DNA from: DASUPK01 sp963797265
GTDB taxonomy: Bacteria > Actinomycetota > Thermoleophilia > Solirubrobacterales > 70-9
Assembly (NCBI GenBank): GCA_963797265.1
Contig: CAWCOY010000003.1
Span: forward strand, 1,116,001 to 1,180,000
DNA: 64,000 nucleotides
Direction of reading: 5' to 3'
A program made the position numbers and the translations under genes. The notes beneath the pieces are model-generated. The model saw only the letters and a list, made by a program, of their open reading frames with translations, was not told the origin of the DNA and did not search any database. Numbering within the stretch: the first letter of the stretch is position 1; the number at the start of each line of letters is the position of its first letter. Below are positions 1 to 8,088 of the stretch, one piece after another.

Positions 1-423
1 GGCCTCGAGCTCCGCCCGGCTCTGCTCCACGAGCTCGCGCTCTCCGGTCGACCGTCGTCCCTCCTGTCGATCCAATTCCTGCTTCACCTCCCGCTCGACG
101 CGGGCGTTTCCCTCCTGGACCTCCCGCTCGAGCTCCACCAGCCTCTCCTGTGCTTCCCTGAGGGCGGCGGCGGCTTCGTCCCGCTCCGCGATCAGCTGCC
201 TCTCGCGATCGGCCCTCGCGTCGGTGGCGCCGACCTTGCTGGCGGCGCGTGCCTCGGCCTCCTCGAGCCGCCGCTGCACCGCCTCCAGCGACCGGGCGGC
301 ACGCTCCCGTTCCCTCTCCAGGTCCTCCTCCAGCGCGAGGATCTCGGCGGTCGCCTTGTCCTCGGCGTCACGGCGCGCGGCATGCACGGCCTGATCGGCG
401 CGCTCCTCCTCCTGCTCGCTCAT
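1..423 (-). CDS. Partial coiled-coil protein, N-terminal part
   Basis: Open from an ATG at 423 to the left edge of the window without a stop, so only the first 141 residues are seen. The sequence is almost entirely charged heptad-type coiled coil rich in Glu, Arg and Ala (begins MSEQEEERADQAVHAARR). No catalytic motif, signal peptide or membrane segment is visible. It could be the start of an SMC-like, DivIVA-like or cytoskeletal protein, but nothing seen here decides this. It is transcribed away from the hairpin region and pilin gene to its right. Confidence 0.7.
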   Translation of the reverse strand, partial: MSEQEEERADQAVHAARRDAEDKATAEILALEEDLERERERAARSLEAVQRRLEEAEARAASKVGATDARADRERQLIAERDEAAAALREAQERLVELEREVQEGNARVEREVKQELDRQEGRRSTGERELVEQSRAELEA

Positions 424-427
424 CAGG

Positions 428-606
428 GCGACTCTAGATGAGTGATTCCACGGCCGCGTGTGCACGGGGGCGCGACTGGCCGAGCAGGTCGAGGACGCAG
501 GCCGCGTGGCGTGGCACCGCCACGCGAGCGGTCGAGGACGAAGAGATGCAAAGGGCCAGTCGCGCCATCCGCGTGCGCGTGGTCGTGGAATTGCTCATCT
601 AGTGGC
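428..606 (+). ncRNA. Long imperfect hairpin, candidate structured RNA
   Basis: The outer arms at 434-451 and 585-602 form an 18-base inverted repeat, and 465-477 with 555-567 form a perfect 13-base one. The centre holds a perfect 8-base stem, GCGTGGCG/CGCCACGC. Most differences between the arms are transitions that give G-U or U-G pairs in RNA read rightwards; read leftwards they would be A-C mismatches. This points to selection on a plus-strand RNA of about 170 nt. A direct repeat GGTCGAGGACG also lies inside. It precedes the pilin gene. No Rfam family is recognised. Confidence 0.5.
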
Positions 607-630
607 TGACGCGCTCCTCTTTCGCCACAA

Positions 631-680
631 GCCACACGCCTCTGGCGTGGCGGCGGCGGCCATCCTCGCTCGAAACGAGC
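631..680 (+). promoter_or_regulatory. Two small hairpins before pilin RBS
   Basis: A stem at 631-651 (GCCACACGCC / GGCGTGGC with one bulge) and a second at 668-680 (GCTCG-AAA-CGAGC) lie directly before the Shine-Dalgarno GAGGAGG of the pilin gene. Together with the large hairpin before them they give this small gene a heavily structured leader, possibly controlling its translation. Confidence 0.4.
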
Positions 681-693
681 CGAGGAGGTTTGC

Positions 694-936
694 ATGCCAG
701 AACTCGTCGCCCGACTCCTGCTCGCCGCGGAGGCGGCGAGCGGCCGGCTGCTTGCGCAGCCGCCGCGTCGCGGGCAGGGAACGGTCGAGTACGTCGGATT
801 GATCCTGCTCGTCGCCCTCCTGATGGTGGGCATGGTCGCCGCGATGAAGGGGTTCCAGGGCAAGCAGGGCCTGGAGCTGGCCCAGACGATCGTCGACAAG
901 ATCCGCGAGGCGGTCGGGCAGGTCAAGTTCAAGTAA
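694..936 (+). CDS. Flp/TadE-type pilin-like protein
   Basis: This 80-residue protein has a class III (Flp) signal: a 27-residue leader rich in Ala and Arg ending RRG, then QGTVEY with the invariant Glu at +5 and Tyr at +6, followed by a hydrophobic helix of about 20 residues and a short amphipathic tail. Such pilins are cut by a TadV-type prepilin peptidase and assembled into Tad pili. No tad secretion gene is in the window, so it is an orphan here. A good GAGGAGG ribosome site sits 7 bases before the ATG. The leader is longer than usual for the family. Confidence 0.75.
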   Translation: MPELVARLLLAAEAASGRLLAQPPRRGQGTVEYVGLILLVALLMVGMVAAMKGFQGKQGLELAQTIVDKIREAVGQVKFK

Positions 937-1007
937 CGGCGCTGCGCCCGGGTTGGTTCGCCGGCCCGGGCGCGGGCAGCCGGTCTCAGGCGTGCGAGAC
1001 TGGCGCC

Positions 1008-1742
1008 ATGCCCGCCAGCCGCTCCTACGACCGTGCTCCGGCCGACACACGACCGGTTGCGATCGAGCCGGGCTTCGTCCGGACAGCCGACGGCTCGGCC
1101 CTGTTCTCGCAGGGAGAGACGCGGGTGATCTGCACCGCGTCGGTGACCGATTCGGTGCCCCGCTGGATGGAGGGAAAGGGTCGCGGCTGGGTGACCGCCG
1201 AGTACGCGATGCTGCCGGCCTCGACCGGGGACCGGAAGGCGCGCGACATCAGCCGCGGCAAGCAGGACGGCCGCGGGGTGGAGATCCAGCGCCTGATCGG
1301 GCGGTCACTGCGTGGCGTCGTCGACTTCCAGGCTCTGGGTGAGCGCTCGGTGTACGTCGATTGCGACGTCCTCCAGGCGGACGGTGGAACTCGCTGCGCG
1401 GCGATCACCGGAGGGTTCGTCGCCCTCCAGCAGGCGCTGGCCGCGCTCGCTGACGCGGGCAAGATCGAGCGGCTTCCGCTGAACCAATCGGTGGCCGCGA
1501 TCAGCGTCGGGATGGTGGAGGGGCGGGCGCTCTGCGATCTCGACTACGTCGAGGACTCGACCGCCGAGGTCGACGCGAACGTGGTCATGACCGGGGATGG
1601 CGGCCTGGTCGAGGTCCAGGCGACGGCGGAGCGCACTCCGCTCTCCCGTGCCTCGCTCGACGAGCTCCTGGCGCTCGCGGAGGGCGGCATCGCCCGGTTG
1701 CGCGAGGCTCAGGAGACGGCGCTCGGAGCGCTTCCCGCCTAG
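1008..1742 (+). CDS. rph: Ribonuclease PH
   Basis: This 244-residue protein matches RNase PH over its full usual length: PH-domain start, the SRGKQDGRG-type region with phosphate-binding arginines, and the typical GERSVYVDCDVLQADGGTR block near residues 107-125. The enzyme trims tRNA 3' ends by phosphorolysis. The frame is open further upstream, but homology starts at the ATG at 1008 (MPASRSYDRAP). It is followed 8 bases later by rdgB, a pairing common in many bacteria. Confidence 0.95.
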   Translation: MPASRSYDRAPADTRPVAIEPGFVRTADGSALFSQGETRVICTASVTDSVPRWMEGKGRGWVTAEYAMLPASTGDRKARDISRGKQDGRGVEIQRLIGRSLRGVVDFQALGERSVYVDCDVLQADGGTRCAAITGGFVALQQALAALADAGKIERLPLNQSVAAISVGMVEGRALCDLDYVEDSTAEVDANVVMTGDGGLVEVQATAERTPLSRASLDELLALAEGGIARLREAQETALGALPA

Positions 1743-1750
1743 GGCGCGCG

Positions 1751-2344
1751 ATGCCGGCGCTGATCGTCGCGACGCGAAACGAGCACAAGCTCCGCGAGCT
1801 CGGCGAGCTGCTGGCGGGCGTCGAGCTCGATCCGTTGCCGCCCGAGGTGGAGCTGCCCCCGGAGGAGGGGCAGACGTTCAGCGAGAACGCGCTGGGCAAG
1901 GCGCGCGCCGCTCACGCCGCGACCGGTCGCGCCGCGATCGCCGACGACTCCGGCATCGAGGCCCACGGGCTGGACGGCCGCCCGGGAGTCCAGTCCGCCC
2001 GCTACGCCGGTGAGGACGCGTCCGACGAGCAGAATCTGGCCAAGCTCCTCGATGAGGTCCGCCGGCAGGACGATCGCGGGGTCTCCTACGTCTGCGTCAT
2101 CGCGCTGGTGGACGAGGGAGGCAACGAATCGGTCTTCGAGGGGCGCTGCGAGGGGACGCTCGCGACCGAGCCGAGGGGCAGCGGCGGCTTCGGCTACGAC
2201 CCGGCGTTCGTCCCGTACGACACCGGTCCGGATGACGAGCGCACGATGGCCGAGCTCAGCCCGGACGAGAAGAACGCGATCAGCCATCGCGGCCGCGCGG
2301 CGCGGGAGCTCGCCACGCACCTCGGCCTGGGGGCCGAGCGGTGA
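1751..2344 (+). CDS. rdgB: XTP/dITP (non-canonical purine NTP) pyrophosphatase
   Basis: This 197-residue HAM1/RdgB protein begins with the signature LIVATRNEHKLREL and has IADDSGIE and GFGYDPAF motifs that bind metal and substrate. It hydrolyses dITP, XTP and ITP to monophosphates, keeping deaminated purines out of nucleic acid. It is the second gene of the rph operon, and its stop overlaps the GTG start of the next gene (GTGA), indicating translational coupling. Confidence 0.95.
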   Translation: MPALIVATRNEHKLRELGELLAGVELDPLPPEVELPPEEGQTFSENALGKARAAHAATGRAAIADDSGIEAHGLDGRPGVQSARYAGEDASDEQNLAKLLDEVRRQDDRGVSYVCVIALVDEGGNESVFEGRCEGTLATEPRGSGGFGYDPAFVPYDTGPDDERTMAELSPDEKNAISHRGRAARELATHLGLGAER

Positions 2345-3285
2345 GTGCCGTCGGATCGGTCGGGCCGGTGGCGCGATTCACGAAGCCCCGAGCCGCTGCG
2401 GTCTCTATCGCATCCAACTCCGCGCTGATCGCACTGAAGCTCGCCGCGGCGGCGATCACGGGCTCCGTGGCGATCCTGAGCGAGGCGCTCCACTCCATGA
2501 TCGACCTGGTGGCCTCCGTGATCGCCTTCATCTCGGTGCGCAAGGCCGACGAACCGGCCGACGTCGAGCACCCCTACGGTCACGAGAAGGTCGAGAACGT
2601 GGCGGCGGCAATCGAGGGCATGCTGATCATCGTCGGCGCCGGGGTGATCGTCTACGAGGCCGTGCACCGGCTGGCTGTGGGAGCGTCGGTGGACAAGCTC
2701 GGCGTCGGCATCGCCGTGATCGGCTTCTCGACCGTCGCCAACGGCGTCGTCTCCCAGTTCCTCTCCCGGCAGGCGCGCCGCCATGATTCGCCGGCCCTGG
2801 CCGGGGATGCCGCCCACCTCGGCACCGATGCCCTCACCTCCCTCGGTGTGCTCGTCGGGCTGCTGCTTGTCCAGATCACCGGCGCGAACGCGATCGACTC
2901 CGCGGTCGCCCTCGCGGTCGCGGCGGTAATCGTGTTCGCGGGGATCCGGATCCTGCGGCGGTCGGCCGCGGTCCTGGTGGATGAGGCGCCTCCGCGGGAG
3001 GAGATGGATCGGATCGAGGCGGCGATCGCCCGAGCGCGCGCCGATGAGCCGGAAGTGGTCGGCTACCACAAGCTGCGTGCCCGGACCACGGGCCGTCGGC
3101 GCTACATCGAGCTTCATGTCCAGTTCCGGAGCGGAACGAGCCTGGAGAGAGCCCACGACCTGGCGCACGAGCTGAGGGATGCGATCGAAACGGATCTCGG
3201 GAACGCCGAGGTTCTGATCCACGTCGAGCCGGAGAGCTCCCGCCATGATCCGGCGGAGTCGCCCAGGGAGTTCAGAGCAGGTTGA
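2341..3285 (+). CDS. Cation diffusion facilitator (CDF) metal transporter
   Basis: This 314-residue FieF/CzcD-type protein has about six membrane helices followed by a cytoplasmic ferredoxin-like domain. Metal-site motifs are visible: HSMID in helix 2, HPYGHEK in the loop after it, and GDAAHLGTDAL in helix 5, the H/D sites of Zn/Fe-exporting CDF proteins. It probably exports a divalent metal by proton exchange; the metal cannot be told. It starts on a GTG overlapping the rdgB stop. Its last 14 bases overlap a small convergent gene. Confidence 0.9.
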   Translation: MSAVGSVGPVARFTKPRAAAVSIASNSALIALKLAAAAITGSVAILSEALHSMIDLVASVIAFISVRKADEPADVEHPYGHEKVENVAAAIEGMLIIVGAGVIVYEAVHRLAVGASVDKLGVGIAVIGFSTVANGVVSQFLSRQARRHDSPALAGDAAHLGTDALTSLGVLVGLLLVQITGANAIDSAVALAVAAVIVFAGIRILRRSAAVLVDEAPPREEMDRIEAAIARARADEPEVVGYHKLRARTTGRRRYIELHVQFRSGTSLERAHDLAHELRDAIETDLGNAEVLIHVEPESSRHDPAESPREFRAG

Positions 3286-3412
3286 CCGCGGCGGCTGTGC
3301 CCACCGCGCCGACCACGATGCTGTACCCGGTGTAGCCGCCGATCGCCAGCAGGATGACGGCGATCCCGCAAGCGATCACGACCGTGAGCCAGGAACCCTG
3401 CTCGAGAGTCAC
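3272..3412 (-). CDS. Small single-pass membrane protein, unknown
   Basis: A GTG start at 3412 opens a 46-residue frame (MTLEQGSWLTVVIACGIAVI...), with one long hydrophobic segment of about 30 residues containing Gly pairs, and a short polar N-terminus. The 3' end overlaps the CDF gene tail-to-tail. It lies alone on the minus strand between plus-strand genes. No family is recognised; the clear amphipathic start plus helix design and lack of arginine-rich shadow composition support it as real, but only moderately. Confidence 0.45.
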   Translation of the reverse strand: MTLEQGSWLTVVIACGIAVILLAIGGYTGYSIVVGAVGTAAAVNLL

Positions 3413-3418
3413 GCTCGC

Positions 3419-3424
3419 TATTTT
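3419..3424 (+). promoter_or_regulatory. Leaderless -10 box TATTTT
   Basis: TATTTT ends 6 bases before the GTG at 3431, so transcription should begin at or next to the start codon. There is no ribosome site, consistent with a leaderless mRNA. Confidence 0.5.
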
Positions 3425-3430
3425 GACCCA

Positions 3431-3787
3431 GTGCCCCCCGTCGATGCCCCGAGCCTCCCGGATGCCGATCGGGCGGTCGAGCACCTGGAGGAGATCTCGC
3501 GTGAGCTGCGGGGCTGCGCGATCCTCTCCGACGCCGGCGAGGTCCTGGCGGCGAGCGGGGATCTGGAGGCCTGGGGCGAGGCCGGCCGGGAGCTGATCGC
3601 CGCCGCCGATTCGGCCGGGGGCGAGCCGGTCGCCCACGCCCACGTCGCCACCGGAGACGGGGAGGCGTTCTGCGTGCGCGAGGGCCCGTACGTCGCCGTC
3701 GCGGTCACCGACCGCTTCACCCTGGCCTCGCTGATGATCTTCGACATGCGGAACGCTCTGCGGCAGCTGGCGGCGGCCGGCTCCTGA
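3431..3787 (+). CDS. Roadblock/LC7-like small protein
   Basis: This 118-residue cytoplasmic protein has an alternating pattern typical of roadblock/LC7 domains: helix HLEEISRELRGC, strand AILSDAGEVLAAS, helix AGRELIAAAD, two strands, then helix FDMRNALRQLAA. Such domains in actinobacteria often regulate small GTPases or act as sensors; here there is no GTPase next to it. The GTG start is chosen because a TATTTT box lies 6 bases before it. The stop overlaps the next ATG (TGATG). Confidence 0.55.
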   Translation: MPPVDAPSLPDADRAVEHLEEISRELRGCAILSDAGEVLAASGDLEAWGEAGRELIAAADSAGGEPVAHAHVATGDGEAFCVREGPYVAVAVTDRFTLASLMIFDMRNALRQLAAAGS

Positions 3788-4020
3788 TGCCGACCAAGCC
3801 GCATCGGGTGTTGCTCGACCGGGTCTCCGGCTACGCCGACGAGGCCGCCGCCTACCTGCGCCGCCGCCGGCATCTGCGCAAGCCGTTCGCCAGGACCTCT
3901 TACCCCGGGGGCCGCAGTCTGGCCTTCCCGGAGGACTCCGAGCCGGGCCAGGCGCTTTTCGAGGCGGCCGCGCACCTGATCGAGGTCCCCAGCCCGAAGA
4001 AAGCGCGGAGCGGCAAATGA
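3787..4020 (+). CDS. Small basic hypothetical protein
   Basis: A 77-residue cytoplasmic protein rich in Arg, Ala and Pro (YLRRRRHLRKPFARTSYPGG). It is translationally coupled on both sides: its ATG overlaps the previous stop and its stop overlaps the tldD start (ATGA). No domain is recognised. The tight packing in an operon with the roadblock-like gene and tldD is the main support. Confidence 0.65.
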   Translation: MPTKPHRVLLDRVSGYADEAAAYLRRRRHLRKPFARTSYPGGRSLAFPEDSEPGQALFEAAAHLIEVPSPKKARSGK

Positions 4021-5417
4021 GCGATTCCGCCCTCCAGTTGGTGGATGAAGGAGTCGCCCAGCGAGTCCTCGAGCGGGCACTCGCCAAGGGCGGCGACTTC
4101 GCCGAGCTGTTCTGCGAGGAGCGCCGGGGCTTCAACCTCTCGATCGACGAGTCGCGAATCGAACGGCCGCAGTCGGGCAGCGAGCGCGGCGCCGGGATCA
4201 GGGTGATCGACGGCGAGGTGACGCGCCTCGCCCACGTCGACGGACTGGCGGAGGAGGATCTGCTGCGCGCGGCCGATGGGCTGGCAAGTGCCCTCGGCGG
4301 CAGTGCCACCGAGCCGATCGCGCTGCAGGCGGCCGCTGCGCCGGAGCTGCAGGAGATCGAGGTGGACCCCGCGTCGGTCCCGGCTGAGCGCAAGGCCGAG
4401 GTCCTCCGGGAGCTCGACGAGCGCGCACGGTCGGCCGGCTCCGAGGTGGCGCAGGCGTCCGCCAGCTATAGCGAGGGGCGCCGGCGTGTGGCCGTCTTCA
4501 ACTCGGAGGGTCTACAGGCCGGTGACGATCGCACCCGCGTGCGGCTCGGCGTGCAGGTGGTGGCGCGAAAGGATGGAACCGTCGAGACGGGGTTCGAGAC
4601 CCTCGGCGAGCACCGCGGCTTCGAGCTGCTGGAGGGCGATCCGGCCCGCATCGCCGACCAGGCCGCGCGCAAGGCGATCACGCTGTTGGGCGCGGACCCG
4701 GCGCCGGCGGGTGAGCTGACCGTGGTGGTCGGCAGGGGCTTCGGCGGCGTCCTCTTCCACGAGATGACCGGCCATGGGCTGGAGGCGGACGCCGTGCAGA
4801 AGGGCGCCAGCGTCTACGCGGACCTGATGGGCGAGAAGGTCGCCGAGCCGCTCCTGAACGCCTACGACGACGGCACCATGCCGCACGAGTGGGGGACCGG
4901 GGCGATCGATGACGAGGGGACCCCGAGCCACAAGACCGCGGTGATCCAGGAGGGGCGCCTGACGTCCTACCTCTACGACCGCCTGCGCGCCCGCCGCGAC
5001 GGGGCGGAGTCGACCGGCAACGGCCGCCGGGCGAGCTTCAGGGACCTGCCGATCCCGCGGATGACCAATACCTACATCGAGCCCGGCGACGCCGATCCCG
5101 AGGAGATCATCGCCGAGGTCGACCGTGGCTTCTACGCGGTCTCGTTCGGCGGCGGTCAGGTGGAGCCGGCGACCGGGGACTTCGTCTTCGGGGTCTCGGA
5201 GGGGTACCTGATCGAGGGCGGCAAGGTGACCAGTCCCTGCCGCGGCGCCACCCTGATCGGGAACTGCCTCCAGGCTCTCGCGCGGATCGACGCAGTCGGC
5301 TCGGATTTCGAGATGAAGACGGGCTTCTGCGGCAAGTCCGGGCAGACGGCGCCGGTCGGGACCGGCCAGGGCCACGTCCGCATCCGGGGCATGACCGTCG
5401 GGGGAACGGCTGTATGA
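4017..5417 (+). CDS. tldD: TldD-type metalloprotease
   Basis: This 466-residue TldD/PmbA-family protein carries the zinc-type motif HEMTGHGLEAD near residues 247-257 (HExxxH), which is the catalytic site of TldD. The N-terminal half is the cage-forming domain. TldD and TldE form a heterodimer that degrades unfolded peptides through a small central channel and matures some RiPP peptides. Overlapping starts and stops with the gene before and with tldE (ATGA) support a single operon. Confidence 0.95.
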   Translation: MSDSALQLVDEGVAQRVLERALAKGGDFAELFCEERRGFNLSIDESRIERPQSGSERGAGIRVIDGEVTRLAHVDGLAEEDLLRAADGLASALGGSATEPIALQAAAAPELQEIEVDPASVPAERKAEVLRELDERARSAGSEVAQASASYSEGRRRVAVFNSEGLQAGDDRTRVRLGVQVVARKDGTVETGFETLGEHRGFELLEGDPARIADQAARKAITLLGADPAPAGELTVVVGRGFGGVLFHEMTGHGLEADAVQKGASVYADLMGEKVAEPLLNAYDDGTMPHEWGTGAIDDEGTPSHKTAVIQEGRLTSYLYDRLRARRDGAESTGNGRRASFRDLPIPRMTNTYIEPGDADPEEIIAEVDRGFYAVSFGGGQVEPATGDFVFGVSEGYLIEGGKVTSPCRGATLIGNCLQALARIDAVGSDFEMKTGFCGKSGQTAPVGTGQGHVRIRGMTVGGTAV

Positions 5418-6787
5418 GTCAGTCCGATCAGTCCGGCGACCTGGAGGAGCTCGCGCGCCGGGCCGCGGAGACCGCCACCACCGCCGGAGCGAGCGACGCC
5501 GAGGCATGGGCGGAGGGATCGCGCAGCCGTGAGGTCCGGGTGCACGCGGGCGAGGTCGAGAGCCTCACCGAAGCCTCAGGGCGCGGGGTGGGTATCAGGG
5601 CCTGGATCCGGGCGCGCACCGGGTACGCGTACGGGACCGATCTCTCGGAGGCCGGCCTGACCGAGCTCGCCGAGGCCGCGGTCGGCGCGGCGCGCGTGGC
5701 TGATGAGGACGAGAGCGCCGCCGCGCCGGAGCCCTCGGGAGAGGCCACTGAGATCCCCGGCCTTTACGACGAGGGAGTCGCCGCGACCGAGACGGCGGAG
5801 GTGATCGACCTGGCGAAGCGGGTCGAGCGGGCGGCGCTAGACCGCGATTCGCGGGTCACCGGCGTCGAGGAGGTGGTCTACGTCGACGAGGACTCGAATG
5901 CGGCGATCGCCACGTCACGCGGGGTCTCCGGGGCGTTCGGCGCCTCGGCCGCCTACTCCTTCCTGCAGGCGATGGCGACCGAGGACTCCGAGGTCCAGAC
6001 CGGTCTGGGGTTCGGCGTGGCTCGCTCGCCTCGAGATCTCGACTCCGGTGAGATCGGCGCCGAGGCCGGCGACGAGGCGAGCTCGATGCTCGGCGCGACC
6101 AAGCCGGAGTCGCGCAGCTGCCCCGTGGTGCTCTCGGCCCGGGTGGCCGCCAGCTTCGCCGGCTTCATCGGCGGAGCGCTCTCGGCGGACGAGGTCCAGC
6201 GCGGCCGCTCGCCCTTCGCGGACCGGCTCGGTGACGAGGTGGCTTCCGCCGCCCTGCGGATCGCGGACGACGGCACCGACCCGGGCGGGCTCGCCAGCGC
6301 CCCCTTCGACGGGGAGGGCACGCCGCGGGGACGAACTGCGCTGGTCGCCGAAGGCAAGCTGCTCGCCTACCTGCACGACAGCTACACCGCACGCCGCGGC
6401 GGCGCAATCTCCACCGGCAATGCCTCGCGGGCCTCCTATCGCTCGCCGCCCTCGGTGAGTCCCTCGAACCTGATGATCGAGCCCGGGGAGGTTTCGCTCG
6501 AGGAGCTGTTCGCGCAGGCCGGAGACGGCGTTTACATCACCGAGGTGGCCGGCCTGCACTCGGGTGTTAATTCGGTTACCGGCCGCTACTCGGTCGGCGC
6601 TACGGGGAAGGCGATCAGGAGTGGGGACCTGGCCGAGCCGCTGCGCGAGTTCACGATCGCGGGCGAGCTGCTCGGCACCCTGGCGGCGGTGCAGGCGGTG
6701 GGTTCCGACGTGCGCTGGGTCCCCTTCGGGGGCTCTGTCCACAGCGCTCCGATCCTGGTCGCGGAGATGGCGATCGGCGGCTCGTAG
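5414..6787 (+). CDS. tldE: TldE/PmbA partner subunit
   Basis: This 457-residue protein is homologous to TldD across its length but lacks the HExxxH metal motif, as expected of the non-catalytic TldE/PmbA partner. It retains the SNLMIEPGEVS and GVNSVTGRYSVGATG C-terminal blocks of the family. It overlaps tldD by 4 bases. The pair probably forms the TldD/E protease in the cytoplasm. No RiPP precursor gene is obvious nearby, so a general quality-control role is more likely. Confidence 0.93.
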   Translation: MSQSDQSGDLEELARRAAETATTAGASDAEAWAEGSRSREVRVHAGEVESLTEASGRGVGIRAWIRARTGYAYGTDLSEAGLTELAEAAVGAARVADEDESAAAPEPSGEATEIPGLYDEGVAATETAEVIDLAKRVERAALDRDSRVTGVEEVVYVDEDSNAAIATSRGVSGAFGASAAYSFLQAMATEDSEVQTGLGFGVARSPRDLDSGEIGAEAGDEASSMLGATKPESRSCPVVLSARVAASFAGFIGGALSADEVQRGRSPFADRLGDEVASAALRIADDGTDPGGLASAPFDGEGTPRGRTALVAEGKLLAYLHDSYTARRGGAISTGNASRASYRSPPSVSPSNLMIEPGEVSLEELFAQAGDGVYITEVAGLHSGVNSVTGRYSVGATGKAIRSGDLAEPLREFTIAGELLGTLAAVQAVGSDVRWVPFGGSVHSAPILVAEMAIGGS

Positions 6788-6850
6788 GCGGGCGCTTGCC
6801 CTCGGGAAGCGCTGTTAGGCTCGCGCCAACTCCAAACCGAGGAGGCGAAC

Positions 6851-7135
6851 GTGACCAAGGCTGAGTTCCTCGACGTGCTCGCGCGCGACTCAAGAATCGG
6901 AAACAAGAAGGAGGCGGGCCAGGCCGTCGAAGCGGTGCTCGAAGCGATCACCGACGTCCTCCAGGGCGGTGGCGAGGTGAACTTCACGGGCTTCGGCAAG
7001 TTCGCCGTCGCCGAGCGCGGCCCCCGGCAGGGCGTCAATCCGAGAACCGGCGAGCGGATCTTCATCCCCGGCGGCAAGGTGCCACGCTTCTCGGCGGGCT
7101 CGGGTCTGAAGAAGAAGGTCAAGGGCGGCGACTAA
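6851..7135 (+). CDS. hup: HU-family DNA-binding protein
   Basis: This 94-residue protein has the complete HU/IHF fold: helices at residues 1-40, then FTGFGKFAV and the DNA-wrapping arm with GVNPRTGERIFIP, and a lysine-rich end (KKKVKGGD). It compacts and bends DNA. It starts at GTG 6851 with a strong AGGAGG site 6 bases before. It lacks the long lysine-rich tail seen in mycobacterial HupB. Confidence 0.95.
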   Translation: MTKAEFLDVLARDSRIGNKKEAGQAVEAVLEAITDVLQGGGEVNFTGFGKFAVAERGPRQGVNPRTGERIFIPGGKVPRFSAGSGLKKKVKGGD

Positions 7136-7139
7136 CCAG

Positions 7140-8063
7140 ACGCGCCCCTTCGCGGACCGGCTGACGGCGCTCGTCGAGGAGCGCCGGAGCCAGATCTGCC
7201 TCGGGCTCGACCCGGACCCGAGCTCCCTGGCGCCGGAATCGGCACCGGAGGGTGATCTGCGGGACGCCGCCGAGCGGGCTGCGGTGGCCGTCTATGAGGA
7301 CTGCAACCGGCTGATCGAGGTGGCGGGATCGGCCTGCGTGGCGATCAAGCCGCAGCTCGCCTGCTTCGAGCGGCTCGGTCAGCGTGGCTGGTGGGCGCTG
7401 GACGAGGTCTGCCGAGCGGCGCATCGCGAGGGGCTCCTGGTGGTCGCCGATGGCAAACGCGGCGACGTCCCGGTGACCGCGGCCGCCTACGGCCAGGCGC
7501 TGGTCGGCGAGACCGAGACTCCCTGGGGGTCCGTCGCCGGTCTCGGGGCCGACGCCTTCACAGCCAATCCCCTGCTCGGCGAGGACGCGATCGAGGTGCT
7601 GGTCGACGCCGCCCAGGCGGCCGGCGCCGGCGTCTTCCTCCTGGTTCGGACCTCGAATCCGGGGGCGGTCCGGCTGCAGGACGGCATCATCAGTGCCGCC
7701 TCCTCGGCTTCGCCTCCGGGGGCGGCTGGAGAGCGGCGACCCCTGCATGAGGAGCTCGCCGCCCTGGTGGCGGAGAGCGCCCCGAGGCTCGCGGGTGACT
7801 CCGGCCTGTCGGGGGTGGGCGCGGTGGTTGGCGCGACCGCCCCCCAACACATGGGCCGGCTCCGTGAGCTGATGCCGGATTCGGTCTTCCTGATCCCCGG
7901 CGTGGGCGCGCAGGGGGGCAAGCCGGAAGAGCTCGGTCCGGCGGTGGCTCCCGGTCGTCCCGCATCGATCCTGGTGGCCGCCTCCCGGAGCATCGCCCGG
8001 GCCGATGATCCGGCGGACGCCGCGGAGGAGCTGCGCGCAGCCGTGTGGAGTTTGCGGGAGTAG
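7140..8063 (+). CDS. pyrF: Orotidine 5'-phosphate decarboxylase, start codon unusual
   Basis: A group-2 PyrF (about 300 residues) that decarboxylates OMP to UMP. The active-site signatures CLGLDPDP (codons around 7197-7220) and DGKRGD are present. No ATG, GTG or TTG lies in frame before 7284, and a start there would delete the LGLDPD motif. Homology reaches PFADRL at 7146, so translation probably starts at ACG 7140 or CTG 7161, unless a base error has turned an ATG into ACG. It follows hup by 4 bases. Confidence 0.85.
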   Translation, partial: TRPFADRLTALVEERRSQICLGLDPDPSSLAPESAPEGDLRDAAERAAVAVYEDCNRLIEVAGSACVAIKPQLACFERLGQRGWWALDEVCRAAHREGLLVVADGKRGDVPVTAAAYGQALVGETETPWGSVAGLGADAFTANPLLGEDAIEVLVDAAQAAGAGVFLLVRTSNPGAVRLQDGIISAASSASPPGAAGERRPLHEELAALVAESAPRLAGDSGLSGVGAVVGATAPQHMGRLRELMPDSVFLIPGVGAQGGKPEELGPAVAPGRPASILVAASRSIARADDPADAAEELRAAVWSLRE

Positions 8064-8070
8064 TCCCGAG

Positions 8071-8076
8071 TACCAT
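8071..8076 (+). promoter_or_regulatory. -10 box TACCAT before LysM gene
   Basis: TACCAT ends 12 bases before the ATG at 8089, giving a leader of only a few bases. It overlaps the pyrF end region. Confidence 0.35.
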
Positions 8077-8088
8077 CGCGGCCCGCGA

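Noticed and set aside
690..1007. Open frame extending rph upstream to 690 with an Arg/Pro-rich N-terminus
   Set aside because: It overlaps the pilin gene in another frame, and RNase PH homology begins at the ATG at 1008.
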